Source of the DNA: Prolixibacter bellariivorans ATCC BAA-1284
GTDB lineage: Bacteria > Bacteroidota > Bacteroidia > Bacteroidales > Prolixibacteraceae
DNA length: 64,000 nt
Reading direction: 5' to 3'
Assembly (NCBI RefSeq): GCF_000621705.1
Contig: NZ_JHXO01000008.1
Span: 248,001-312,000, forward strand
Positions 46,140-53,785 of this stretch are shown piece after piece. Made by a program: the position numbers and the translations under genes. The notes beneath the pieces were generated by a model. The model made no database searches. It worked only from the letters and a program-made list of their open reading frames with translations, and had not been told where the DNA came from. The stretch's first letter is position 1; every line of letters starts with the position of its first letter.

Positions 46140-47537
46140 TTAGTTCTTTTTCATCATTTTGCCGTTATTCATCCAAAGCGCAACACGCGACATATGTGTG
46201 TAAGGCGGATAAGCGTGCATGGCTCCGGTCACCATGTCCATCAAACCATCGTTATTGAAATCACCCAGTTCGAGTGAAAGCAAATGCGTCGGTATTTTGG
46301 CAATGCTGTGTTTTACAAACTGCATATTCCCGGTATTCTCGAGCCAGATAAAACTTAATGCATCGGGACGTTCCCAAAGATTGAACGCACTCACTACAAA
46401 TAAATCGAGGTCACCATCGCCATCAATATCGGTTGGGCGGGCGTTGTAAGCTCCTGTAAAGTTACAGATGCGGTGAAACTGGAATTTCAGGTCACCTTTA
46501 TTCTCCAACCATTGTACTCCGTGCCATGGTCTGCCTTGCGGCGGAATATAGTCAAACGCATCACCATTGGTGTACAAAATATCGTCATCACCGTCCTGAT
46601 CAACATCAGCCATATAGATACCGCTGGAACCAAAATCCTGGTTACTGGAACCATACAATAGTTTTGGCTGGAAGTTTCCTTTTCCGTCATTCACAAAGCA
46701 GTAAATCTCCTCCCACTCCTGGCTTACCAGCGAAATCAAATCATTGTCGCCATCCTTATCAATGTCCACCACTTCCACATTGATGGGACCCGAAAGGTTC
46801 TGCAAAATATGACTCTTGAATTTCCAGTTGCCGAGGTTCTCAATCCAACGGGTTTCGCCATCGTCGTACCCAAATTGCGCAACCGCCAAATCGTTATCTC
46901 CGTCACCATCCAAATCGCCGCCACGCACATCCGTTACCCGGGCAATTTTATCGACAATTACATGCTTGGTAAAGTTGAAATTTCCATCATTCTCGAGCAC
47001 AACTACCGAACCAATTTTATCGTTGTTTGGGAATAGCATGCCCATGACGGCCACCAATAAATCCAAATCTCCGTCATTATCAAAATCGTACGCCTGCACA
47101 TGAGCTGGAGCAATCAATTCGTCAGCCAGTATCTTTTCGGTGAAAACACCTAAAGAATCCTGTCGTATCCACGAAATGAAGTTTCCTTTGCTGTCGCAAA
47201 CAATCACATCCAGCAATCCGTCTTTGTCCAAATCAACCGCCTGAACATGAGAAATCAAAGGTGGCTCTTCAAATGACTGCCCGATTAACACCGGATTCAG
47301 AAAATCAATTTGTTCTCCTTTTTTGCTATCCGGCATTACCTCGGCGATGTTCTCTCCCGAACCGGAACGATTCATTACCCGCTCGACAACTTGTCCCCAG
47401 GTCATCCCGGTACGACTAGCCTGATATTGAATCAGCAACAACGGAATTCCAATAAACACAAAAAGAATAATGACGACGGGAATTAGCGTTTTTATTCCAC
47501 GTCCGGACTTCTTAGTCCCGTTGGTATTTTTTTTCAT
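46140..47537 (-). CDS. FG-GAP/VCBS repeat protein, membrane anchored
   Basis: 465 residues. An N-terminal anchor (LIPVVIILFVFIGIPLLLI) is followed by a beta-propeller of seven FG-GAP/VCBS repeats. The calcium-type loops are visible: DLDKDGLLD, DFDNDGDLD, DLDGDGDND, DIDKDGDND, DVDQDGDDD, DIDGDGDLD and DFNNDGLMD. A binding or structural role at the cell surface or periplasm is likely. Its upstream region is shared with the divergent CuA-like/ferredoxin gene. Confidence 0.88.
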   Translation of the reverse strand: MKKNTNGTKKSGRGIKTLIPVVIILFVFIGIPLLLIQYQASRTGMTWGQVVERVMNRSGSGENIAEVMPDSKKGEQIDFLNPVLIGQSFEEPPLISHVQAVDLDKDGLLDVIVCDSKGNFISWIRQDSLGVFTEKILADELIAPAHVQAYDFDNDGDLDLLVAVMGMLFPNNDKIGSVVVLENDGNFNFTKHVIVDKIARVTDVRGGDLDGDGDNDLAVAQFGYDDGETRWIENLGNWKFKSHILQNLSGPINVEVVDIDKDGDNDLISLVSQEWEEIYCFVNDGKGNFQPKLLYGSSNQDFGSSGIYMADVDQDGDDDILYTNGDAFDYIPPQGRPWHGVQWLENKGDLKFQFHRICNFTGAYNARPTDIDGDGDLDLFVVSAFNLWERPDALSFIWLENTGNMQFVKHSIAKIPTHLLSLELGDFNNDGLMDMVTGAMHAYPPYTHMSRVALWMNNGKMMKKN

Positions 47538-47717
47538 ATGACGGTTAAGTTTGGTAGGCTAAAACTAAAGAAAAAACAAATATCGTTCGAACGGAGAAGC
47601 AAATATATATGATATGTAGACTCTTTACATATAAGGCTCTACGCAGTAAATGACAAGTCGGAGCTTTAGCAGTCTACTCTAATTTTTCTAATTTAGTCCG
47701 CAAGCTGAACCTAACCA

Positions 47718-49664
47718 ATGCATAAACTTAAACGTACTTTTGAAAATTTCCTGATCGTTGTGATGCCGGGCCTGATGCTAGCTATTCTTGTCCAGTTTTT
47801 CACTCATGCTCCCGTCGATCGATACATCCACATTACCAGTTTCCGTTACGGAAAAGAACCGTCCGTTATTCGCTGTAACCGGGGAGACCGGCTACACCTT
47901 ACCTTCTCTACCGACGATACAGCTCACTCCTTCTTTCTCGAGGAATTTGATATCGATATAAAAGTGAGCCCCTCCCGCGAGGAAGTAGAAGTATTTAAAA
48001 CCAGCAATCCAACCGACAAACAGTTAGTCACGAAAGAATACATTCTCACAGCCAAACATCCGGGCATCTATAATTACATTGTATCCCGAAGCAACTACCG
48101 CTGCCACGTCTGGTGCGGACCGATGCATGCATTCGAGCAAGGGAAGATCATCATCCTTCCAAATACACTACTGGCTTTCAGTCTCGGTTGTCTTGCCGGC
48201 ATAATCCTGCTATGGTTGTTTGGCATTTTCGGAAGAAAGAAATCTACTGAAGAGTCAGTACCAAAACCGACCTCCAAAGATGACCTGTTCCTTCGTTTTC
48301 CATTCCTGAAAAAGATGGCACGCTCACGATGGTTACAGGCCACTCTCATTTTGTTGTCCATGATAATGATTTATGTGGTCATCCTCACCTCTGTTTTCGG
48401 GACGCAAATGTCAGGACGGAACCTGGGGGTTCTGCTAATGTGGGCCGTTTGGCTTTTTCTTTTGGTGGCCATTCTTACGCCCTTCATGGGACGAATCTGG
48501 TGCACCATATGTCCGTTGCCATTTTTCGGTGACCTCATTCAGCGACAAACACTTTTCACTCCGTTGAAAGGACGTACCAAAAGCTACAATAATAAGTTCT
48601 CCGGATTCTTCCTGAAATGGCCGAAGAAACTTGACAATAACTGGCTAAAATTGTTTGTTTTTCTGGCCCTCGCCACCTTTTCTACTACGCTGGTAGCTAA
48701 ACCACGTGTTTCCGGACTCGTACTGCTTGGACTATTGCTTGTGCCTACCGCAATGTCAATTGTATGGGAGCTTCGGGCATTCTGTCGGTATGTCTGTCCG
48801 GTGAGTGTTTTCATCGGGCCGTTTTCCCGGATGAGTACGGTAGTACTGGGCAGTAAATCGCAGGAACGATGTGATACCTGTAAACCGCATTACTGCGAGA
48901 AAGGAAGTCCGAAAGGCTGGGCATGTCCGTATGGAATCAATGTGGGAAAGATAGACGAAAATCCGGATTGTGGTTTGTGCATGGAATGTACCCGCAGTTG
49001 CCTGTATGATAATGTCACCATTTATAAACGGCCCCTGGCGTCGGAATTAGGAACACGCAACCTGAGCGAAGCCTGGATGACGTTGGCCATCTATACCATT
49101 TCAATTGTTTACAGCATCCTGTATCTGGGTCACTGGCCCATCGTCCGCGATTACATTAACATTCTCGATAAGCAAAACTGGGATTTGTTCGGACTGTATG
49201 CAATAATCCTCTGGATGCTGGCATTGGTTGTTACACCTGCGTTGGTTTACCTTCTTTCGCTTGGCGCGAAGAAACTATCCCGTAGCTCCTTATCTGTTAA
49301 GGAAATATTCATGGCTTCCAGCGGAGCCTTATTACCGCTCGGCCTGATGATTTGGATTGCCTTTGTGGTGCCGATGTTATTCGTGAATGTGACGTTCATC
49401 GAACAGTCATTTTCCGACCCGTTCGGTTGGGGATGGGATTTCTTTGGAACGGCCAATATACCGTGGCATCAATTCATTCCACGATTTATTCCATGGATTC
49501 AGGCAGCACTCATTCTGTCCGGAGCCTGGCTGAGCTTACGAAATTACAGGCGCTCATGGAACCATTCTGACATCACAACCAAACAGCTATTCCGCCTGCT
49601 TCTGCCCATCAGCCTGCTTGTCATTGTCACGGCAGTCGGAATGTTGCTCTTCTTTACAAATTAG
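47718..49664 (+). CDS. Membrane polyferredoxin with N-terminal CuA-like cupredoxin domain
   Basis: 648 residues with an unusual fusion. After a signal anchor (FLIVVMPGLMLAILVQFF) comes a periplasmic beta domain with His70 (TAHSFFLEEF) and Cys129-x3-Cys133-x3-His137 (CHVWCGPMHAFE), the spacing of the CuA site of cytochrome oxidase and N2O reductase; the usual Met ligand is replaced by Glu140. Next are about ten membrane segments with NapH/NosR-type CxxC...C motifs: CTICPLPFFG, CRYVCPVSVF, CDTCKPHYC, WACPYGIN and CGLCMECTRSC, enough for two or more 4Fe-4S clusters. A quinol or electron-transfer role is inferred. No nos or nap genes are in the window. Confidence 0.8.
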   Translation: MHKLKRTFENFLIVVMPGLMLAILVQFFTHAPVDRYIHITSFRYGKEPSVIRCNRGDRLHLTFSTDDTAHSFFLEEFDIDIKVSPSREEVEVFKTSNPTDKQLVTKEYILTAKHPGIYNYIVSRSNYRCHVWCGPMHAFEQGKIIILPNTLLAFSLGCLAGIILLWLFGIFGRKKSTEESVPKPTSKDDLFLRFPFLKKMARSRWLQATLILLSMIMIYVVILTSVFGTQMSGRNLGVLLMWAVWLFLLVAILTPFMGRIWCTICPLPFFGDLIQRQTLFTPLKGRTKSYNNKFSGFFLKWPKKLDNNWLKLFVFLALATFSTTLVAKPRVSGLVLLGLLLVPTAMSIVWELRAFCRYVCPVSVFIGPFSRMSTVVLGSKSQERCDTCKPHYCEKGSPKGWACPYGINVGKIDENPDCGLCMECTRSCLYDNVTIYKRPLASELGTRNLSEAWMTLAIYTISIVYSILYLGHWPIVRDYINILDKQNWDLFGLYAIILWMLALVVTPALVYLLSLGAKKLSRSSLSVKEIFMASSGALLPLGLMIWIAFVVPMLFVNVTFIEQSFSDPFGWGWDFFGTANIPWHQFIPRFIPWIQAALILSGAWLSLRNYRRSWNHSDITTKQLFRLLLPISLLVIVTAVGMLLFFTN

Positions 49665-49697
49665 AAGACCGTCACAGCGGATGGAATAAAGCACAAT

Positions 49698-50078
49698 TCA
49701 CAATTTAACGCCCATTATCTCACTCTTCACATTCCTACGGTGTTCAATTCCCCACTCCACCATCACGTCCAGCACAGCTTTGAAGCGCTGGCCCGACTCG
49801 GTCAACTCATATTCCACGGTTACCGGGATGGTATTATGTACCGTACGCGACACAATGCTGTTCATCTCCAGGTCTTTTAATTCCTTCGAAAGCATACGGG
49901 GCGTAATTTTCTCAATATCCCGCTCCAGTTCCTTAAAACGCTTTTTACCATAGAGTAAGGAGCCAATAATCGGTAATTTCCACTTACCACTAATCACATT
50001 CATCGTATCGTTCACAGCCATTACATAATTGCCCGAACACATTTTTACTTCGGCCAAAACAGATGCATCACATGCCAT
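49698..50078 (-). CDS. HxlR family transcriptional regulator
   Basis: 126 residues from the ATG at 50078 (MACDASV); an upstream in-frame start at 50099 would read into the palindrome. The winged helix-turn-helix is clear: VISGKWKLPIIGSLLYGKKRFKELER, then ITPRMLSKELKDLE and VEYELTESGQRFKAVLD. Cys at position 3 and Cys in MCSG resemble the redox-sensing Cys of HypR-type members. It is divergent from a nitroreductase gene, the usual HxlR target arrangement, with a 36-bp palindrome between them. Confidence 0.92.
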   Translation of the reverse strand: MACDASVLAEVKMCSGNYVMAVNDTMNVISGKWKLPIIGSLLYGKKRFKELERDIEKITPRMLSKELKDLEMNSIVSRTVHNTIPVTVEYELTESGQRFKAVLDVMVEWGIEHRRNVKSEIMGVKL

Positions 50079-50097
50079 AACCTTTGATTTTACTAAC

Positions 50098-50133
50098 ACT
50101 ATACTAAAGTATACCGGTATACTTTAGTATAGT
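50098..50133. promoter_or_regulatory. Perfect 36-bp palindromic operator
   Basis: The left half, ACTATACTAAAGTATACC, is followed immediately by its exact reverse complement. It contains smaller palindromes around GTATAC on each side. It lies between the divergent HxlR gene and nitroreductase gene, in the 5' leader of the regulator and just upstream of the nitroreductase promoter. It is the obvious candidate binding site for the HxlR protein. Confidence 0.9.
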
Positions 50134-50149
50134 AGTTACTTTTCGATAG

Positions 50150-50168
50150 CAAACATAGTGTATTTTTG
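50150..50168. promoter_or_regulatory. Divergent overlapping -7 boxes
   Basis: On the minus strand TATGTTTG (50157-50150) and on the plus strand TATTTTTG (50161-50168) are both perfect TAnnTTTG matches, two bases apart. They would drive the HxlR gene leftward and the nitroreductase gene rightward, so the two promoters must compete and both flank the palindrome. Confidence 0.65.
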
Positions 50169-50201
50169 CCATTATTTTTAATTGGTCTAAAAAAAAGCAC
50201 A

Positions 50202-50834
50202 ATGAACTTAATCGATAATTTGAAGTGGCGTTATGCCACCAAGAAGATGAATGGTAAAGCCGTTCCCGAAGAGAAACTGCAATATATACTGGAAGCCGCT
50301 CAACTGGCGCCGTCTTCCTCCGGATTGCAACCCTACTCCGTCCTTGTCGTCACGAATAAAGAGTTAAAAGAAAAGATGAGGCCCATTGCCTGGGACCAAA
50401 GTCAGTTGACCGATGCTTCTCATGTATTGGTTTTTGCCGCCTGGGAGAATTATACCGAAGAGAAAATCAAAGAGGTATTCAAACGCACCACCGATGAGCG
50501 CGGTTTACCCGAAACGGCCATGGACGATTACCGGGCGAGGTTATGGGGCATGTACTCTCAAATGCCGGAAGAGTGGCACTTCCATCACGCTGCTAAACAG
50601 GCATACATTGCCTTTGGTCTGGCCATTGCTGCCGCTGCTGAGCAAAAAGTAGATGCTACTCCGATGGAAGGTTTTGACGCAGCAGCTATGGATGAATTAT
50701 TGAATCTGAAAGAAAAAGGTCTCCGCAGTGTGCTGGTACTGCCGTTGGGCTACCGCGATGAAACGAACGACTGGCTGGTGAACATGAAAAAGGTTCGCAC
50801 TCCGAAAGAGGACTTTTTCATTGAGTTGAACTAA
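50202..50834 (+). CDS. Nitroreductase family NAD(P)H-dependent oxidoreductase
   Basis: 210 residues from the ATG at 50202. The flavin-binding motifs are RYATKKM at the N-terminus, AAQLAPSSSGLQPYSVLVV and the C-terminal LVLPLGYRDETNDWL. The NfsB-like subfamily reduces nitroaromatics, quinones or flavins. It has its own promoter next to the HxlR palindrome, 34 bases upstream, and a UUCG-type terminator after it. Likely induced by electrophiles through the HxlR protein. Confidence 0.93.
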   Translation: MNLIDNLKWRYATKKMNGKAVPEEKLQYILEAAQLAPSSSGLQPYSVLVVTNKELKEKMRPIAWDQSQLTDASHVLVFAAWENYTEEKIKEVFKRTTDERGLPETAMDDYRARLWGMYSQMPEEWHFHHAAKQAYIAFGLAIAAAAEQKVDATPMEGFDAAAMDELLNLKEKGLRSVLVLPLGYRDETNDWLVNMKKVRTPKEDFFIELN

Positions 50835-50896
50835 ACAGTTTATCTCGCAACATAACTTCAACTATACAAGTTAATACTTGATAATTATTCATGCTA

Positions 50897-50931
50897 CGGA
50901 TGGAAGGCTTCGGCTTTTCATCCGTTTTTTT
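50897..50931 (+). terminator. Rho-independent terminator with TTCG tetraloop
   Basis: A 12-bp stem (CGGATG...CATCCG with two wobbles) closed by a TTCG loop at 50909-50912, then seven T. It ends the nitroreductase transcript. Confidence 0.9.
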
Positions 50932-51039
50932 GTATGAAAGATTAAAATAGGTGAGTCAGTGAATAAAACATAAAATTTGTATTTTCATCGCCGAGTGTTT
51001 ATTCAAGAACATTAACCTTTAACCCAAACTTTCATTATC

Positions 51040-51474
51040 ATGGAAAATACAAACAATCGAAAACGCATTATATCAAGCGTAGTAGGAGCTGTAGTTGCAG
51101 TACTGGTTGCAGCATTGGTTCAGCAATACTTTTTCAAAGCGCCAACTTTTGATAAGACCATGATGCAGGCTGCCAGCCAAATCAACCAGTCGTGCCCGAT
51201 CATGGTCGACCAGGAAACGCGTCTCGATAATGCCGTGGCGATGCCCGGGAAGATATTTCAATACAACTATACGTTGGTAAATTTAGCGAAGGACTCCATT
51301 AACATATCCGGACTGGAAAGTTATATCAAACCAATGATTCTGAACAACGTGAAAACCAACCCGGACATGAAGAGCTTTCGCGATAACAAGATAACCATGA
51401 CATACACCTACAAGGACAAGTACGGCGTATTCATTACCCGGATTGACATTACACCGGAGATGTACGAGGAATAA
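51040..51474 (+). CDS. Hypothetical membrane-anchored protein
   Basis: 144 residues. One N-terminal membrane segment (ISSVVGAVVAVLVAALVQQYFF) is followed by a soluble domain with SQINQSCPIMVDQETRLDNAV and MTYTYKDKYGVFITRIDITPE. The central Cys is alone. Homologues are widespread in bacteria without known function; I give no symbol. It is a single-gene transcript bounded by hairpins. Confidence 0.7.
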   Translation: MENTNNRKRIISSVVGAVVAVLVAALVQQYFFKAPTFDKTMMQAASQINQSCPIMVDQETRLDNAVAMPGKIFQYNYTLVNLAKDSINISGLESYIKPMILNNVKTNPDMKSFRDNKITMTYTYKDKYGVFITRIDITPEMYEE

Positions 51475-51510
51475 AATCTTCGGCAAGCGCAGCTGAAGAT
51501 TTTCCTACTG

Positions 51511-51580
51511 ACCACAGATAACGCTGCTGTATAGAGAGGACAGACTCTCTGATTGTGCATGTTATCTGTGGTTTTATTTT
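51511..51580. terminator. Large hairpin downstream of the hypothetical gene
   Basis: ACCACAGATAAC (51511-51522) pairs perfectly with GTTATCTGTGGT (51561-51572), followed by TTTATTTT. The 38-base interior contains a second inverted repeat, AGAGAG / CTCTCT. It is a terminator or a structured RNA. Confidence 0.7.
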
Positions 51581-51726
51581 ATCTAAATCTCTCCCTCCAC
51601 CTCGATCATTCTCTCCAATACTAACAAGGCCTCTCACACAAACCGGAACACTAAAAATCAAAAAAAGTTAACCACAATAAACGGCATAAATTTATTAAAT
51701 TAGAGAAACACTAATCTCGCCGAAAA

Positions 51727-52572
51727 ATGAAAACCAGACTTCCGGCCCTGAAACAAAAAGTCCTGTTATCTATCATTGTTTTGATTTCCTGCCTCAGCCT
51801 GCATGCGCAATCACCAGAGCCGCTACACATGGAAAAATACACCACCGTTAACGGGGAGAAATTTGTTGTCCATTCAAATGTGCTGAACCAGGATAAGGAA
51901 ATTTTCGTCGGGTTACCGAAAAACTTCAACGACGCAACCGATTACCCGTTGGTGCTCGTACTGGAAGGCGAAGTTGTTTTCGACACTTTTGCCCCGCTGA
52001 TGCGATTGATGGCCGACGTAGGTGAAATTCCTGAGTGCGTGATTGTCGGAATTCCTTTCTACAACAAACATTTGGAGTACGCTCCCAAGATAAGCTCTCA
52101 TCCTGAAAGCGGCAATGCCGACAACGTGCTCAATTTCTACCGGAAGGAATTGTTTCCGCTACTCGATTCGCTCTATCATTGCGGAAAGGATAAAATCATA
52201 TGGACACACTCGGGACTTGGCGGCATCTTCTGCACCTATCTATTGCTGGGCTCCGACAATCAATTCAATGGTATCATCTCCTCCAGTCCCAATCTCAAAT
52301 TTATGCGAGATTACATCGAAAAAGAAAATGCTTTCGCCGATTTAGCCAAAAAAGGAAACGTATTTTACTATTTGACTTTCGGGAGCAATGAAGGTGAGGA
52401 TTACATGAGCGGCATGTACACCGAGGTAAAACAATTCAAGGAAAAACTGGAAAAAGAAGCGCCTGACAATTTAATCTGGAAATACCAGTTAAACGAGAAT
52501 GACGATCATTTTACGAATGCCGTAGAAACCTTTACGGATGGATTAATCCTATACTTCCGAATGATGAAATAA
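51727..52572 (+). CDS. Secreted alpha/beta-hydrolase (putative esterase family)
   Basis: 281 residues with a signal peptide (VLLSIIVLISCLSLHAQ). The nucleophile elbow is in KIIWTHSGLGGIFCTYLLLG (Ser after His-Thr), the central strand YPLVLVLEGEVVFD precedes, and GIISSSPNLKF follows, as in the Fes/esterase D group. A His near the end, in ENDDHFTNAVE, completes the triad. The substrate is unknown; siderophore-type or carbohydrate esters are possible. Confidence 0.82.
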   Translation: MKTRLPALKQKVLLSIIVLISCLSLHAQSPEPLHMEKYTTVNGEKFVVHSNVLNQDKEIFVGLPKNFNDATDYPLVLVLEGEVVFDTFAPLMRLMADVGEIPECVIVGIPFYNKHLEYAPKISSHPESGNADNVLNFYRKELFPLLDSLYHCGKDKIIWTHSGLGGIFCTYLLLGSDNQFNGIISSSPNLKFMRDYIEKENAFADLAKKGNVFYYLTFGSNEGEDYMSGMYTEVKQFKEKLEKEAPDNLIWKYQLNENDDHFTNAVETFTDGLILYFRMMK

Positions 52573-52854
52573 AAAAGGCTGTCTCAGGAATATCATCGAA
52601 TATATCCGGAACTTGAAAATGAACAGGTCATTTCCATTTTGGTGAAAACAAACAATATTCCCTACCTTCGTATTGCTTTGAAAACAAAATAATCATATCA
52701 CCCAACTCCCTTCCGGGAGAAGACAGAAGAGCCGGATAATAGCCTTTTGAATGTTATCTTTACTTCACGTGCCCTTCGAATTCCGTTATTCATCATTTAT
52801 TCAGGCCATGTGTGAATATTCGCGCATATACCATCACACATTAAATTTAAAGCT

Positions 52855-53697
52855 ATGAAAATCATAGACATACTGGCAAAAGTTCAAAAGCCAGCTTTAT
52901 ATGAGAAAGGTTCCGCCGTGATGTGGACCGACCCGTACATTTCAAAGCAATTATTAGAAATTCACCTCAACGAGGAAATCGACCTGGGAAGCCGAAAAAA
53001 GTCCACGATTCAGCAAACCGTTGACTGGATGCTGCAGCAAACAGATAAACAGTCGCTGAACATCCTGGATTTGGGATGCGGTCCGGGATTGTACGCCGAA
53101 GAATTGGCCCACAAAGGCCACAAGGTGACCGGAGTCGACTTTTCGGAAAATTCCATAGCGTATGCCCGCGAAGAAGCGCAACGCAAACACCTCGACATTA
53201 CCTACCTGCAGGCTGATTATACATCGCTGAAACTGGAGGCCAACCAATTTGATTTGGTTATCCTGATTTACACCGACTTTGGTGTACTACTTCCGGAAAA
53301 ACGGGAAAAACTCCTCAACCTGGTTTATACAGTGTTGAAGCCCGGAGCTAAGTTTATCTTCGATGCACTGAACGACAACGAACCGGAAAAGAAAACCACG
53401 CCTAAAACGTGGGAAGCATCTGCCGGAGGATTCTGGCAACCGGATCCCTACCTTGCTCTTTCTGAATCATTTCTCTATCCGGAAGAAAAGGTGATTCTCT
53501 ATCAGCATACTATTGTCGACGAGCAGGATAAAAGCGTTGTTTACCGTTTCTGGACACACCTGTTCTCCCACGAAGATCTGACCGGAATGCTGAGCAAGCA
53601 TGACTTTCAATCCATCAGCTTTCACGAAGATGTGCTGCCCGGCGATGATCCCTGGAGCGGACAGAATGTTGCCTTTTGTCAGGCAATGAAGGCTTAA
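52855..53697 (+). CDS. Class I SAM-dependent methyltransferase
   Basis: 280 residues. The SAM motifs are LDLGCGPGLYAEELAHKG, the acidic VTGVDFSENSIAYA and FDLVILIYTDFGVL, followed by a long C-terminal cap with WQPDPYLALSESFLYP. No signal peptide. The substrate is unknown. The preceding 280 bases hold no gene. It ends at a shared terminator with ppc. Confidence 0.88.
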   Translation: MKIIDILAKVQKPALYEKGSAVMWTDPYISKQLLEIHLNEEIDLGSRKKSTIQQTVDWMLQQTDKQSLNILDLGCGPGLYAEELAHKGHKVTGVDFSENSIAYAREEAQRKHLDITYLQADYTSLKLEANQFDLVILIYTDFGVLLPEKREKLLNLVYTVLKPGAKFIFDALNDNEPEKKTTPKTWEASAGGFWQPDPYLALSESFLYPEEKVILYQHTIVDEQDKSVVYRFWTHLFSHEDLTGMLSKHDFQSISFHEDVLPGDDPWSGQNVAFCQAMKA

Positions 53698-53725
53698 GCA
53701 ATTGAATACATTTTATCGTAACAAT

Positions 53726-53755
53726 AAAGGCAGCCTGATTAGGCTGCCTTTTTAT
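53726..53755. terminator. Bidirectional terminator
   Basis: AAAGGCAGCC (53726-53735) pairs with GGCTGCCTTT (53742-53751), a 6-base loop and a T-rich tail. It is placed between convergent methyltransferase and ppc genes. Confidence 0.92.
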
Positions 53756-53785
53756 TTTCTTAAAAACTTTACGATCTCAAATTCA

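Noticed and set aside
52573-52854. Coding content before the second methyltransferase
   Set aside because: No ORF of convincing quality; AT-rich and without clear sites except a one-mismatch -7 box near 52757.
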